From JANQIO01 sp036351375 (GTDB taxonomy: Bacteria; Pseudomonadota; Gammaproteobacteria; Pseudomonadales; Halieaceae), in assembly GCA_036351375.1 (NCBI GenBank), contig JAZBOY010000079.1, positions 1 to 5,754 on the forward strand: a DNA stretch of 5,754 nucleotides, in the 5' to 3' direction. The position numbers were made by a program, and so were the translations under genes. A model generated the notes under the pieces. It searched no databases. It was not told where the DNA came from and worked only from the letters and a program-made list of their open reading frames with translations. Within the stretch, counting starts at the first letter, position 1, and the number at the start of each line of letters is the position of its first letter. This document shows positions 1 through 5,562 of the stretch, one piece after another.

Positions 1-1
1 C

Positions 2-547
2 CATTTGCTCCCTTTCCTCCTGCTGGTCATTGCCCTCGCCGGCGGTGACTGGACCTGCACCGAGCGCGACGGCCTGTGGGATTGCCAGCCGGCGCGACCC
101 CAGCCGAAAGCGGCGCCGCGGCCGCTGACCCGATCCGCTGCACCAACGGCTGAGCTTCCAGCAGCGCAAACGCCGCTAGCTCGGACGCGGGCCGCTGCTG
201 CGCCCCCACGGGAGACTGCAGTAGCGCCTGAACCAGTCAGAACGCCGGAGCCGGCAGGGGAACAGGCCGTCAGGCTTGAGGATGCCTTTATCGTGCAGAT
301 CGGGGCCTACCGGCTGCGTACCGAGGCGCAGGCAGCGGCCGATCGGCTAGCTAACGACAAGCTGTCTATTGTGCCCACCGAGCGCAACGGGGAGACCTGG
401 TTTGTGCTATTGCTCGGGGCGTATCCCAGTATCGAGGCGGCGCGGGCAGCGGGGGCGGAACACGAGGCGAACACCGGCGGCAACTACTGGGTGCGCACCG
501 GTAATGACCTGCGCCAGGTGTTGGCTACGCCGGTTAATCCTGGTTGA
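2..547 (+). CDS. SPOR-domain envelope protein, probably 5'-partial
   Basis: The C-terminal part (about residues 92-165, numbering from the TTG at 5) reads as a SPOR domain: FIVQIGAYR, then alanine-rich helix AQAAADRLA, then a second beta-alpha unit WFVLLLGAYPSIEAARAA. SPOR domains bind peptidoglycan stripped of its stem peptides, often at division sites, so a periplasmic or envelope role is expected; the exact job is unknown. The N-terminus has a hydrophobic run (LPFLLLVIALAGG) like a signal-peptide core, then a short segment with two cysteines (WTCTERDGLWDC), then a Pro/Ala-rich linker to about residue 88. The only start inside the window is a TTG at 5, which would leave the signal peptide without a basic n-region, and the frame is open to the window edge. 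The true start is therefore probably upstream. The stop (545-547) lies inside the 3' end of the convergent ytfJ-like gene. Confidence 0.8.
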   Translation, partial: HLLPFLLLVIALAGGDWTCTERDGLWDCQPARPQPKAAPRPLTRSAAPTAELPAAQTPLARTRAAAAPPRETAVAPEPVRTPEPAGEQAVRLEDAFIVQIGAYRLRTEAQAAADRLANDKLSIVPTERNGETWFVLLLGAYPSIEAARAAGAEHEANTGGNYWVRTGNDLRQVLATPVNPG

Positions 548-1088
548 GCTGCTGTTGCAGCAGCTTCAGCGTTTCGGCGATGTCGGCGTCGTCCATTACG
601 CCCTCCTGGAAGTACAGCACCGTGCCGCCGGTGTCCATGATCACGACGGCTGCATCCTTGGGTGCCAGCGACCAGGTCGCCTGGCCTATGCCGTCTTCAT
701 CCAGCACGATGGTGGACTGGGGGTACTGCTTCTTGTTGGAGCGCACTTTGCTCTTCACGAAGCCGGATGTGCCCCACAGGGCCTGGTCGAGGTTTAGTAC
801 GGTAGTAACGTGGAAGGTGCCGGTAGGAAAATTGGCCTCCAGCGCATCGGTAAAGGCCTGGGTCTGGCCGCGCGCAGTCATTGTGGCCGCCATGTATTGC
901 AGGATATGCGCTTTGCCGAGTCCTGCAGTCGGCAGCTCCCAGTCCTGGTAGCGGAACTCCTCGCCGTCAAACAGCAGTTCACCCTTGTCGCTGATAGCCA
1001 GCGGGGTAAGGGGTTCGCCGATGGTGACGTCCGCGGCCTGTGCGGGAAGCGCCGCGGCAAACAGAAGCAGAACGAAAAACCGAATCAT
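534..1088 (-). CDS. ytfJ: YtfJ-family periplasmic protein
   Basis: The ATG at 1088 gives a 184-residue protein, the length I recall for E. coli YtfJ. It starts with a clear signal peptide (MIRFFVLLLFAAALPAQAA, likely cleaved after AQA or AQAA), so the mature protein should be periplasmic. Family resemblance seen directly: ISDKGELLFDGEEF near the mature N-terminus, HILQYMAAT, the SNKKQYPQSTIVLDEDG block, and AAVVIMDTGGTVLYFQEG near the end. YtfJ proteins have a thioredoxin-like fold, but I see no CxxC and the function is not established. An in-frame ATG at 1109 adds seven residues; I prefer 1088 because GGAGG lies 8 nt upstream and the signal peptide then starts correctly. The 3' end overlaps the convergent SPOR gene by 14 bp. 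It ends in a Leu/Gln-rich helix (LKLLQQQLNQD). Confidence 0.88.
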   Translation of the reverse strand: MIRFFVLLLFAAALPAQAADVTIGEPLTPLAISDKGELLFDGEEFRYQDWELPTAGLGKAHILQYMAATMTARGQTQAFTDALEANFPTGTFHVTTVLNLDQALWGTSGFVKSKVRSNKKQYPQSTIVLDEDGIGQATWSLAPKDAAVVIMDTGGTVLYFQEGVMDDADIAETLKLLQQQLNQD

Positions 1089-1091
1089 GCT

Positions 1092-1114
1092 GTTGTCCTC
1101 CGCGGACAACTATA
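1092..1114 (-). promoter_or_regulatory. Inverted repeat over the ytfJ RBS, with a possible -10 box
   Basis: A perfect 7-bp inverted repeat, GTTGTCC-N5-GGACAAC (1092-1110), ends 3 bp upstream of the ytfJ ATG. The Shine-Dalgarno GGAGG straddles its loop and downstream arm. On the minus strand it is directly preceded by TATAGT (1114-1109), a 5/6 match to a -10 box; the best -35 is TTCACT (1139-1134) at a long 19-bp spacing. If that promoter is real, transcription starts inside the repeat and the palindrome would act as a DNA operator. If transcription starts further upstream, an RNA hairpin would hide the ribosome site. The sequence alone does not choose between these. Confidence 0.45.
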
Positions 1115-1153
1115 GCCTATCCGGCTGACGGCGAGTGAAACACGAAATGGAAG

Positions 1154-1175
1154 CGGGCGGCCATCAGGCCGCCCG
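1154..1175 (-). terminator. Probable ibpA terminator hairpin
   Basis: A perfect 9-bp GC-rich stem, CGGGCGGCC / GGCCGCCCG, closes a 4-nt loop (1163-1166). It begins 5 bp past the ibpA stop codon on the minus strand. The bases after it on that strand (CTTCCATTTCGTG) are only moderately T-rich, so intrinsic termination may be inefficient; the hairpin could instead protect the 3' end. It also separates ibpA from the ytfJ promoter region (1089-1150). Confidence 0.6.
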
Positions 1176-1180
1176 ATCGA

Positions 1181-1636
1181 TCAGGCTGCGTCCTGCTCCA
1201 GCAGGTTGCCGTTGTTGCCGTCGCTGATGGCGATCTTGCGGGGCTTCATGGCCTCCGGCAGTTCGCGCTCCAGCTCGATGTGCAGCAGGCCATTTTCCAG
1301 GCGGGCGTCAATCACGTGCACGTGTTCGTCCAGCTGGAACTTGCGCTCGAAGTTGCGCTCGGCGATGCCCTGGTACAGGTACTTGCGCTCGGCGCTGTCA
1401 GCCTGCTTGCCGGCCACCGTCAGCGTGTTCTGCTCGCTGGTGATCTCCAGGTCGTCCTGGCTGAAGCCGGCCACCGCCATGCTGATGCGGTAACGATTTT
1501 CCTCGACCAGTTCCACGTTGTAGGGCGGGTAGCTGGGCTTGCTGTCGGTGGCAGCGGCATCCAGCAAACGGGCCATGCGGTCAAAGCCGATCGCGGAACG
1601 GTACAGGGGGGAAAGATCCAGTGAAGTTCTCATCAT
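1181..1636 (-). CDS. ibpA: Small heat-shock protein IbpA (Hsp20 family)
   Basis: This 151-residue protein is an ATP-independent cytoplasmic holdase that binds unfolding proteins in aggregates and keeps them ready for ClpB/DnaK rescue. The N-terminus (LDLSPLYRSAIGFDRM) is the hallmark of enterobacterial-type IbpA/IbpB. The alpha-crystallin domain covers roughly residues 37-128, with YPPYNVELVEENRYRI, the YLYQGIAERNFERKFQL block and the conserved ENGLLHIELER strand. The C-terminal tail has an IxI-type motif (KIAIS), which docks onto neighbouring subunits during oligomer assembly. The gene starts with two ATG codons (1636 and 1633). The second fits better with the AGGA at 1644-1641 (7 nt spacing) and with the E. 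coli N-terminus; the difference is one residue. It has its own sigma-32-like promoter and structured leader, is followed by a hairpin, and is divergent from csaA. Confidence 0.95.
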   Translation of the reverse strand: MMRTSLDLSPLYRSAIGFDRMARLLDAAATDSKPSYPPYNVELVEENRYRISMAVAGFSQDDLEITSEQNTLTVAGKQADSAERKYLYQGIAERNFERKFQLDEHVHVIDARLENGLLHIELERELPEAMKPRKIAISDGNNGNLLEQDAA

Positions 1637-1648
1637 AGTGTCCTCTCA

Positions 1649-1700
1649 ATATCCTTTGTTTAAAGCAATATCATTCAGCGGACCTCGTCGAGCGTCCGCT
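1649..1700 (-). promoter_or_regulatory. ROSE-like RNA thermometer leader of ibpA
   Basis: The minus-strand leader between the predicted start site (near 1701) and the ibpA start can form two hairpins. Hairpin I (1700-1677) pairs AGCGGAC with GTCCGCT, seven perfect pairs, with an inner CTC/GAG. Hairpin II (1671-1649) pairs AUAUUGCUUU with AAAGGAUAU around an AAAC loop, with one bulged G. This places UUGCU (1668-1664) opposite AGGA (1655-1652), the signature pairing of ROSE elements that control small heat-shock genes. The sequestered AGGA is 15 nt from the first ATG, while a second AGGA (1644-1641) lies closer. Either the UUGCU switches partner or the closer site is left free. The pairing is visible; thermometer activity is inference. 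Confidence 0.6.
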
Positions 1701-1707
1701 ATGCAAG

Positions 1708-1735
1708 ATTTAGGGTCGCTGTGGGGCATTTCAAG
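1708..1735 (-). promoter_or_regulatory. Sigma-32 (RpoH) heat-shock promoter of ibpA
   Basis: On the minus strand CTTGAAA (1735-1729) is a full match to the RpoH -35 element. After 13 bp comes CCCTAAAT (1715-1708), which matches the -10 consensus CCCCATNT at five of the seven defined positions. The expected start is near 1702-1700, giving a leader of about 65 nt that begins right at the first hairpin. Heat induction of ibpA by RpoH is established in E. coli and fits this layout. Confidence 0.75.
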
Positions 1736-1792
1736 GCCCGGCAAAAGATTTCCTCTACACTGAAGCAAGAATGCAGCAGGGGGAGAAAACCC

Positions 1793-2131
1793 ATGACGAA
1801 TCTGAGCTGGGAAGAGTTCCAGCGCGTGCAGCTGTGCGTCGGTACAGTGCTGGCGGTAGAACCTTTTCCGGAGGCGCGGAAGCCGGCCTGGAAGCTGCGC
1901 ATCGACTTTGGCCCGGCCCTGGGAGAACGCAAATCCAGCGCCCAGCTCACCGATCTTTACACGGCGGAGGCGCTGGTAGGCAGGCAGGTGGTGGCCGTGG
2001 TGAACTTCCCGCCCAAGCAGATCGGCCCCTTTATGTCAGAGTGCCTGGTCACCGGCTTCCACCAGGAGGACGGCGCCGTGGTGCTCGCCGTGCCGGAGCG
2101 CGAGGTGCCCAACGGTGCCCGTCTGGCCTGA
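1793..2131 (+). CDS. csaA: CsaA-like tRNA-binding-domain protein
   Basis: This 112-residue protein is a single OB-fold tRNA-binding domain of the EMAP-II/Trbp111 type, full length for the CsaA family (about 110 residues). Visible family blocks are the RVQLCVGTVLAVEPFPEARKP start (residues 11-31), LRIDFGPALG, SSAQLT (48-53), VVAVVNFPPKQIGPFMSE (66-83) and the ending VPNGARLA. In Bacillus, CsaA has been described as an export-related chaperone that binds preproteins and SecA; other family members bind tRNA. The native role in gammaproteobacteria is not clear. The ATG at 1793 is chosen because AGGGGGAG (1778-1785) sits 7 nt upstream and it matches the CsaA N-terminus; a GTG at 1721 would add 24 residues that overlap the ibpA promoter. 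It is divergent from ibpA. I could not find a convincing promoter of its own. Confidence 0.9.
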   Translation: MTNLSWEEFQRVQLCVGTVLAVEPFPEARKPAWKLRIDFGPALGERKSSAQLTDLYTAEALVGRQVVAVVNFPPKQIGPFMSECLVTGFHQEDGAVVLAVPEREVPNGARLA

Positions 2132-2134
2132 GCC

Positions 2135-2236
2135 ATGACATTGCAGGTTCGCCTGATGCGGGATACTGACATCCAGGCCTTCTGGTCGGTGCTCGATGCG
2201 GGCGCCTCGGCGTTGCAACCTTACAGGGCAGGGTGA
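2135..2236 (+). pseudogene. Possible 5' remnant of a GNAT acetyltransferase
   Basis: An ATG 3 bp after the csaA stop opens a 33-residue frame. Its first 22 or so residues (MTLQVRLMRDTDIQAFWSVLDA) read like the N-terminus of a GNAT-family N-acetyltransferase, where an R-x-x-x-x-D-I/D-A pattern leads into the first helix. After about position 2200 the resemblance stops, and the frame runs 16 bp into the 3' end of the RES toxin gene before a TGA at 2234. A whole GNAT protein is about 150 residues, so only the start would be left. No Shine-Dalgarno is seen; translation could be coupled to csaA. The identification rests on a short stretch and recall of family starts, so it is tentative. Confidence 0.4.
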
Positions 2237-2958
2237 GGAATAGTGCCGTTGTCGGCAAGTGCCGCGAAGCTGAACTCAAAGCTGTCGCCCCTGGGCTGGG
2301 CGCCGAACCAGCAGCGTTCACTGTCCAGTACCAGGTGCCAGGCCTGCACGTTGGCTTCGCGCCTGGCGGCCAGGGCTGTGGGGTCGAGTACCGCAACGTT
2401 GGTGCCGGCGTAGCGGCACGAGGGGTACCAGATGGCCTGCACCTTCGCCTCACGGGCGATGCTGCCAAAGCGCTGCGGCACAGACCAGTCATCCCGTCGA
2501 GTCAAACCGGCGCGGACCCCGGCGAAGGCATCGTCGCGAAGATCCAAGCCCTGCTCGGCGACCACCGGTACCCGGTAGCTGGAGCGCTGATCGCGGATTA
2601 CCTCCAGCGGGCCCAGCTCGCGAGGGCCTGCCCGGAATAGCCACAGGTACACGGCAGACTCTGCGAACGCTGTCTCCAGCTCGAGTGCGCCGTAGAAAAT
2701 ACCGCGCTCGAATTCACTGCCAAAGCGCGAGCCGTAGCGCAGGGGCGGGTAGCGGAATGGGGTGAACAGCAGGTAGGAGAGCCCGTGAAGGTCTGCGGGC
2801 AGCGGCGGCTTGGCCTCCTCGAGCAGTTCCTCCAGTCGCGACTGCTCGGCACTGTTGGCGGTGATAGCCGCCGTGGCGGCAATTTCCTGGGTCTCCACCA
2901 CTCGCCAGGCGTCGGAGCGCTGGCGCCGGGCCAGCGCCGCCAGTTCAGATACGTCCAC
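2221..2958 (-). CDS. RES-domain toxin (NAD+-consuming)
   Basis: This 245-residue protein is the toxin of an Xre/RES (MbcA/MbcT, ParS/ParT type) toxin-antitoxin module. Family landmarks in order: WRVVETQE (residues 18-25), a helix with LEELLEEAKPPLP (42-54), the core TPFRYPPLRYGSRFG (66-80), IFYGALELETAFAE (87-100) and YPSCRYAGTNVAVLDP (178-193). The Arg, Glu and Ser residues that name the family are probably R78, E100 and S180, so the enzyme looks intact. Characterised RES toxins degrade NAD+ (some by phosphorolysis) or ADP-ribosylate a nucleotide-synthesis enzyme. The start is a GTG at 2958 that overlaps the end of the antitoxin gene by 14 bp; no good Shine-Dalgarno precedes it, which suggests translational coupling. 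I see no closer in-frame start that would keep the WRVVE block. Confidence 0.92.
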   Translation of the reverse strand: MDVSELAALARRQRSDAWRVVETQEIAATAAITANSAEQSRLEELLEEAKPPLPADLHGLSYLLFTPFRYPPLRYGSRFGSEFERGIFYGALELETAFAESAVYLWLFRAGPRELGPLEVIRDQRSSYRVPVVAEQGLDLRDDAFAGVRAGLTRRDDWSVPQRFGSIAREAKVQAIWYPSCRYAGTNVAVLDPTALAARREANVQAWHLVLDSERCWFGAQPRGDSFEFSFAALADNGTIPHPAL

Positions 2959-3313
2959 GCATGGCGTCGAGGTAGCGCATTACCATCACAATGCCCTCGA
3001 GTCGGCCCAGTTGCTCCAGCGGCGCTGTGTCCTGCAGGTGACTGTTTGGCGTCTTCAGCCAGTGCTGCATCTGCTCACGGTTGCCGCCGAGGATGGCGTA
3101 GAGGGCCCGGTAAATGCGGATCAGCAGCAGCGCCAGCTCGTAGTCCTTGCCGCTGAAACTGGCGCGCTCGCCCCGTGCCCGGTCCAGCTTGGAGGCAGAG
3201 ACCCCGAGAATGTCAGCCAACGCGCGATTGCTGAGCCCCAGCTCCGCCGCCGCATTCAGGGCTGCGCGGGTGACCAGGGCCTGGTCTTCAACGGTGTTTT
3301 CAGCAGCGTCCAT
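2945..3313 (-). CDS. Xre/MbcA/ParS-type antitoxin
   Basis: This 122-residue protein neutralises the RES toxin and probably represses the operon. An Xre-like helix-turn-helix lies at about residues 25-46 (LGLSNRALADILGVSASKLD). The C-terminal half (about 60-122) is the toxin-binding domain formerly DUF2384: LLIRIYRALYAILGG, then MQHWLKTPNSHLQDTAPLEQL, ending in the typical MRYLDAMRGRI. In solved complexes of this family the C-terminus reaches into the toxin active site. The gene is first in the operon and overlaps the toxin by 14 bp. The ATG at 3313 has only a weak upstream GATGAT as ribosome site. The 66-bp gap to ygiQ is AT-rich, unlike the surrounding DNA, and holds the candidate operators. 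Confidence 0.92.
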   Translation of the reverse strand: MDAAENTVEDQALVTRAALNAAAELGLSNRALADILGVSASKLDRARGERASFSGKDYELALLLIRIYRALYAILGGNREQMQHWLKTPNSHLQDTAPLEQLGRLEGIVMVMRYLDAMRGRI

Positions 3314-3317
3314 ATAT

Positions 3318-3358
3318 CATCAAAAGATGTAATTTATGAGAAAGTACACCAAATGATG
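3318..3358 (-). promoter_or_regulatory. Twin operator candidates upstream of the antitoxin
   Basis: Two 12-bp sites, CATCAAAAGATG (3318-3329, a perfect CATC/GATG inverted repeat) and CACCAAATGATG (3347-3358, one arm mismatch), agree at 10 of 12 positions. Their starts are 29 bp apart, close to three helical turns, which would place two bound dimers on the same face. Antitoxins of this class commonly bind short palindromes in their own promoter. No clean -10/-35 pair is visible: the best guess is TTGGTG (3352-3347) with TACATC (3331-3326) at a short 15-bp spacing. Confidence 0.45.
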
Positions 3359-3379
3359 GATCTATGCTAGCCCGGTGGC

Positions 3380-5533
3380 CTAGCGCCGCTTGCGGCGGCC
3401 GGGGGTCCTGGGCAGGCCGGTGTGCTGGGTTTTGAACGGGCGGGCTGCGCCCGGCCGGCCGGATTTGCGCTGCTGGGCATTGGGCCCCGGCTGGCGCGGC
3501 GGAATCAACTGGTGCTGGCCGTAGCCGATCAGCTTTGCCAGCCCCATCTGTTTCAGGGCCTTGCGCAACATGGGCCAGTTGTCGGGGTCGTGGTAGCGCA
3601 GGAACGCCTTGTGCAGGCGCCGCTGGCGCAGGCCCTTTACTGTCGGCATGGCCTCGCCCTCACGGCGAACGCGGTGCAATGGATCCTTGCCCGAGTGGTA
3701 CATGGCCGTGGCCGAGGCCATGGGCGAGGGGTAGAAGGTTTGCACCTGGTCAGCCCGGAAGCCGTTGCGTTTGAGCCACAGGGCGAGGTTCACCATATCC
3801 CGGTCGCTGGTGCCCGGGTGGGCGGCAATAAAGTAGGGGATCAGGTACTGCTCCTTACCCGCTTCCTTTGAATATTTCTCGAACATTGCCTTAAAGGTGT
3901 CATAGGTGCCGATGCCCGGTTTCATCATTTTCGACAGCGGGCCTTCCTCGGTGTGCTCCGGGGCGATCTTCAGGTAGCCGCCCACATGGTGGGTGACCAG
4001 TTCCTTCACATAGGCCGGGGTTTTCACCGCAATGTCGTAGCGCAGCCCCGAGGCGATCAATACCTTCTTGATGCCGGGCAGCTCCCGGGCGGCGCGATAC
4101 AGCTCCACCAGTGGCATCTGGTCGGTGTTGAGGTTCTTGCAGATGCCCGGGTACACGCAGGACAGCTTGCGACAGGCGGCCTCGATCTCCTTCGACTTGC
4201 AGGCCAGCCGCCACATATTGGCGGTAGGGCCACCGAGGTCACTGATCACACCGGTGAAGCCCGGGGTCTTGTCGCGGATGTTCTCTACCTCACGCAGGAT
4301 GGACTCCTGGGAGCGGTTCTGGATGATGCGCCCCTCGTGTTCGGTGATGGAGCAGAAGGTGCAGCCGCCGAAGCAGCCGCGCATGATGTTCACCGAGAAG
4401 CGAATCATTTCCCAGGCCGGGATCTTGGCGTCGCCATAGCTGGGGTGTGCCACCCGCTGGTAGGGCTGCTCGAACACCCAGTCCATCTCCGGTGTGGTCA
4501 GTGGAATCGGCGGTGGGTTGAGCCACACCTCGCGATCGCCGTGGGCCTGCACCAGGGGGCTGGCGTTGTAGGGGTTGGTTTCCTTGTGCAGCACCCGCGA
4601 AGCGTGGGCGTACAGCACCGGGTCATCTTTCACCTGCTCGTAGGCGGGGATGCGGATCACGGTCTTGCCGCTGCGCTTGAGGCTTGATTGCCGCGGCACC
4701 AGTTTGACCGGCTCCGGGGCAGCTTCCGCCGCGGCCTTGTCTGCGGCAGTGTCACAGGTTGCCGGCGTTTCCATGGCGTAGGGGTCGGGGTGCGGCTCCA
4801 CCGGACCTACCGGGTCGACGTCGCTGGAGTCGATCACCTGCCAGTCGTCCGGAACGCGCTTGCGCACAAAGGCGGTGCCACGCAGGTCGCGAATCTCGTG
4901 AATGGGTTCACCCGCCGCCAGCCGATGGGCAAGATCGACAATGGCGCGCTCGGCGTTGCCATACAGCAGGATGTCGGCGCGGCTGTCGAGCAGGACGGAG
5001 CGGCGAATCTTGTCGCTCCAGTAGTCGTAGTGGGCGATGCGCCGCAGGCTCGCCTCGATGGAACCAATCACCAGCGGCACGTCCTTGTATGCCTCTCGCA
5101 CCCGCTGGCTGTAGACAATCACTGCCCGGTCGGGGCGCTTGCCGCCGACATTGCCGGGAGTGTAGGCGTCGTCGTTGCGGCGCTTGCGGTCGGCGGTATA
5201 GCGGTTGATCATCGAGTCCATGTTGCCGGCGGCAATGCCGAAGAACAGGTTGGGCTTGCCCAGCTTCTTGAAGGGTTCGGCGCTGTCCCACTCGGGCTGG
5301 GCGATGATACCCACCCGGAACCCCTGGGCCTCAAGCACCCGGCCGATCACTGCCATGCCGAAGCTCGGGTGGTCGACATAGGCGTCGCCGGTAACGATGA
5401 TGATGTCGCAGGAATCCCAGCCCAGGGCGTCCATCTCTTCCCGGCTCATGGGCAGGAACGGCGCCACGCCGAAGCACTCCGCCCAGTACTTGCGGTAGTC
5501 GTAAATGGGTGTGGGTAGCGCTGGCGCGTTCAC
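3380..5533 (-). CDS. ygiQ: YgiQ-family radical SAM protein
   Basis: This 717-residue protein belongs to the UPF0313/YgiQ family (E. coli YgiQ is about 740 residues, from memory). Three parts are visible: an N-terminal domain (about 15-370) opening with the near-invariant FLPMSREEMDALGWDSCD and TGDAYVDHPSFG; a radical SAM core with the Cx3Cx2C cluster site C387, C391, C394 (RGCFGGCTFC); and a C-terminal domain ending in a basic tail. The core cluster should bind a 4Fe-4S centre that cleaves S-adenosylmethionine; the substrate is unknown. A variable Pro/Ala/Glu-rich linker sits at about 241-285. A second set of cysteines (444, 454, 459, 465) lies in the core. The start is a GTG at 5533 with AGAGG 5 nt upstream; the next Met is residue 29, inside conserved sequence. 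It lies 29 bp downstream of the channel gene on the same strand, so the two are probably co-transcribed. Confidence 0.95.
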   Translation of the reverse strand: MNAPALPTPIYDYRKYWAECFGVAPFLPMSREEMDALGWDSCDIIIVTGDAYVDHPSFGMAVIGRVLEAQGFRVGIIAQPEWDSAEPFKKLGKPNLFFGIAAGNMDSMINRYTADRKRRNDDAYTPGNVGGKRPDRAVIVYSQRVREAYKDVPLVIGSIEASLRRIAHYDYWSDKIRRSVLLDSRADILLYGNAERAIVDLAHRLAAGEPIHEIRDLRGTAFVRKRVPDDWQVIDSSDVDPVGPVEPHPDPYAMETPATCDTAADKAAAEAAPEPVKLVPRQSSLKRSGKTVIRIPAYEQVKDDPVLYAHASRVLHKETNPYNASPLVQAHGDREVWLNPPPIPLTTPEMDWVFEQPYQRVAHPSYGDAKIPAWEMIRFSVNIMRGCFGGCTFCSITEHEGRIIQNRSQESILREVENIRDKTPGFTGVISDLGGPTANMWRLACKSKEIEAACRKLSCVYPGICKNLNTDQMPLVELYRAARELPGIKKVLIASGLRYDIAVKTPAYVKELVTHHVGGYLKIAPEHTEEGPLSKMMKPGIGTYDTFKAMFEKYSKEAGKEQYLIPYFIAAHPGTSDRDMVNLALWLKRNGFRADQVQTFYPSPMASATAMYHSGKDPLHRVRREGEAMPTVKGLRQRRLHKAFLRYHDPDNWPMLRKALKQMGLAKLIGYGQHQLIPPRQPGPNAQQRKSGRPGAARPFKTQHTGLPRTPGRRKRR

Positions 5534-5562
5534 GGAAACCTCTGGATGAGTTCAGCGACGAC

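Noticed and set aside
547..565. Perfect 8-bp hairpin AGCTGCTG-TTG-CAGCAGCT right at the SPOR gene stop, resembling a terminator.
   Set aside because: It lies in the coding sequence of the convergent gene and comes from its Leu-Leu-Gln-Gln-Gln codons; no T-run follows on the plus strand.
1089..1109. Upstream ATG at 1109 adding seven residues to the YtfJ-like protein.
   Set aside because: It would put charged residues before the signal peptide and ignore the GGAGG placed for the ATG at 1088.
1733..1761. TACACT at 1756-1761 as a -10 box for csaA.
   Set aside because: It is only a 4/6 match, and the sequence 17 bp upstream (AAGGCC) does not resemble a -35 element.
1721..1792. N-terminal extension of csaA from a GTG at 1721.
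   Set aside because: It would overlap the ibpA heat-shock promoter, has no ribosome site, and adds residues absent from CsaA proteins; the ATG at 1793 has a strong Shine-Dalgarno.
2233..2640. Plus-strand open frame of 135 residues opposite the RES toxin.
   Set aside because: It is antisense to a well-supported toxin gene and has no recognisable motif.
3366..3384. Hairpin GCTAG/CTAGC overlapping the ygiQ stop codon as a possible terminator.
   Set aside because: The stem is short, has a G-G mismatch, and no T-tract follows on the minus strand.
3953..5518. Long plus-strand open frames (3953-4687 and 4688-5518) opposite ygiQ.
   Set aside because: They are mirror frames of a GC-rich gene whose minus-strand product is clearly YgiQ; their translations match no family I recognise.
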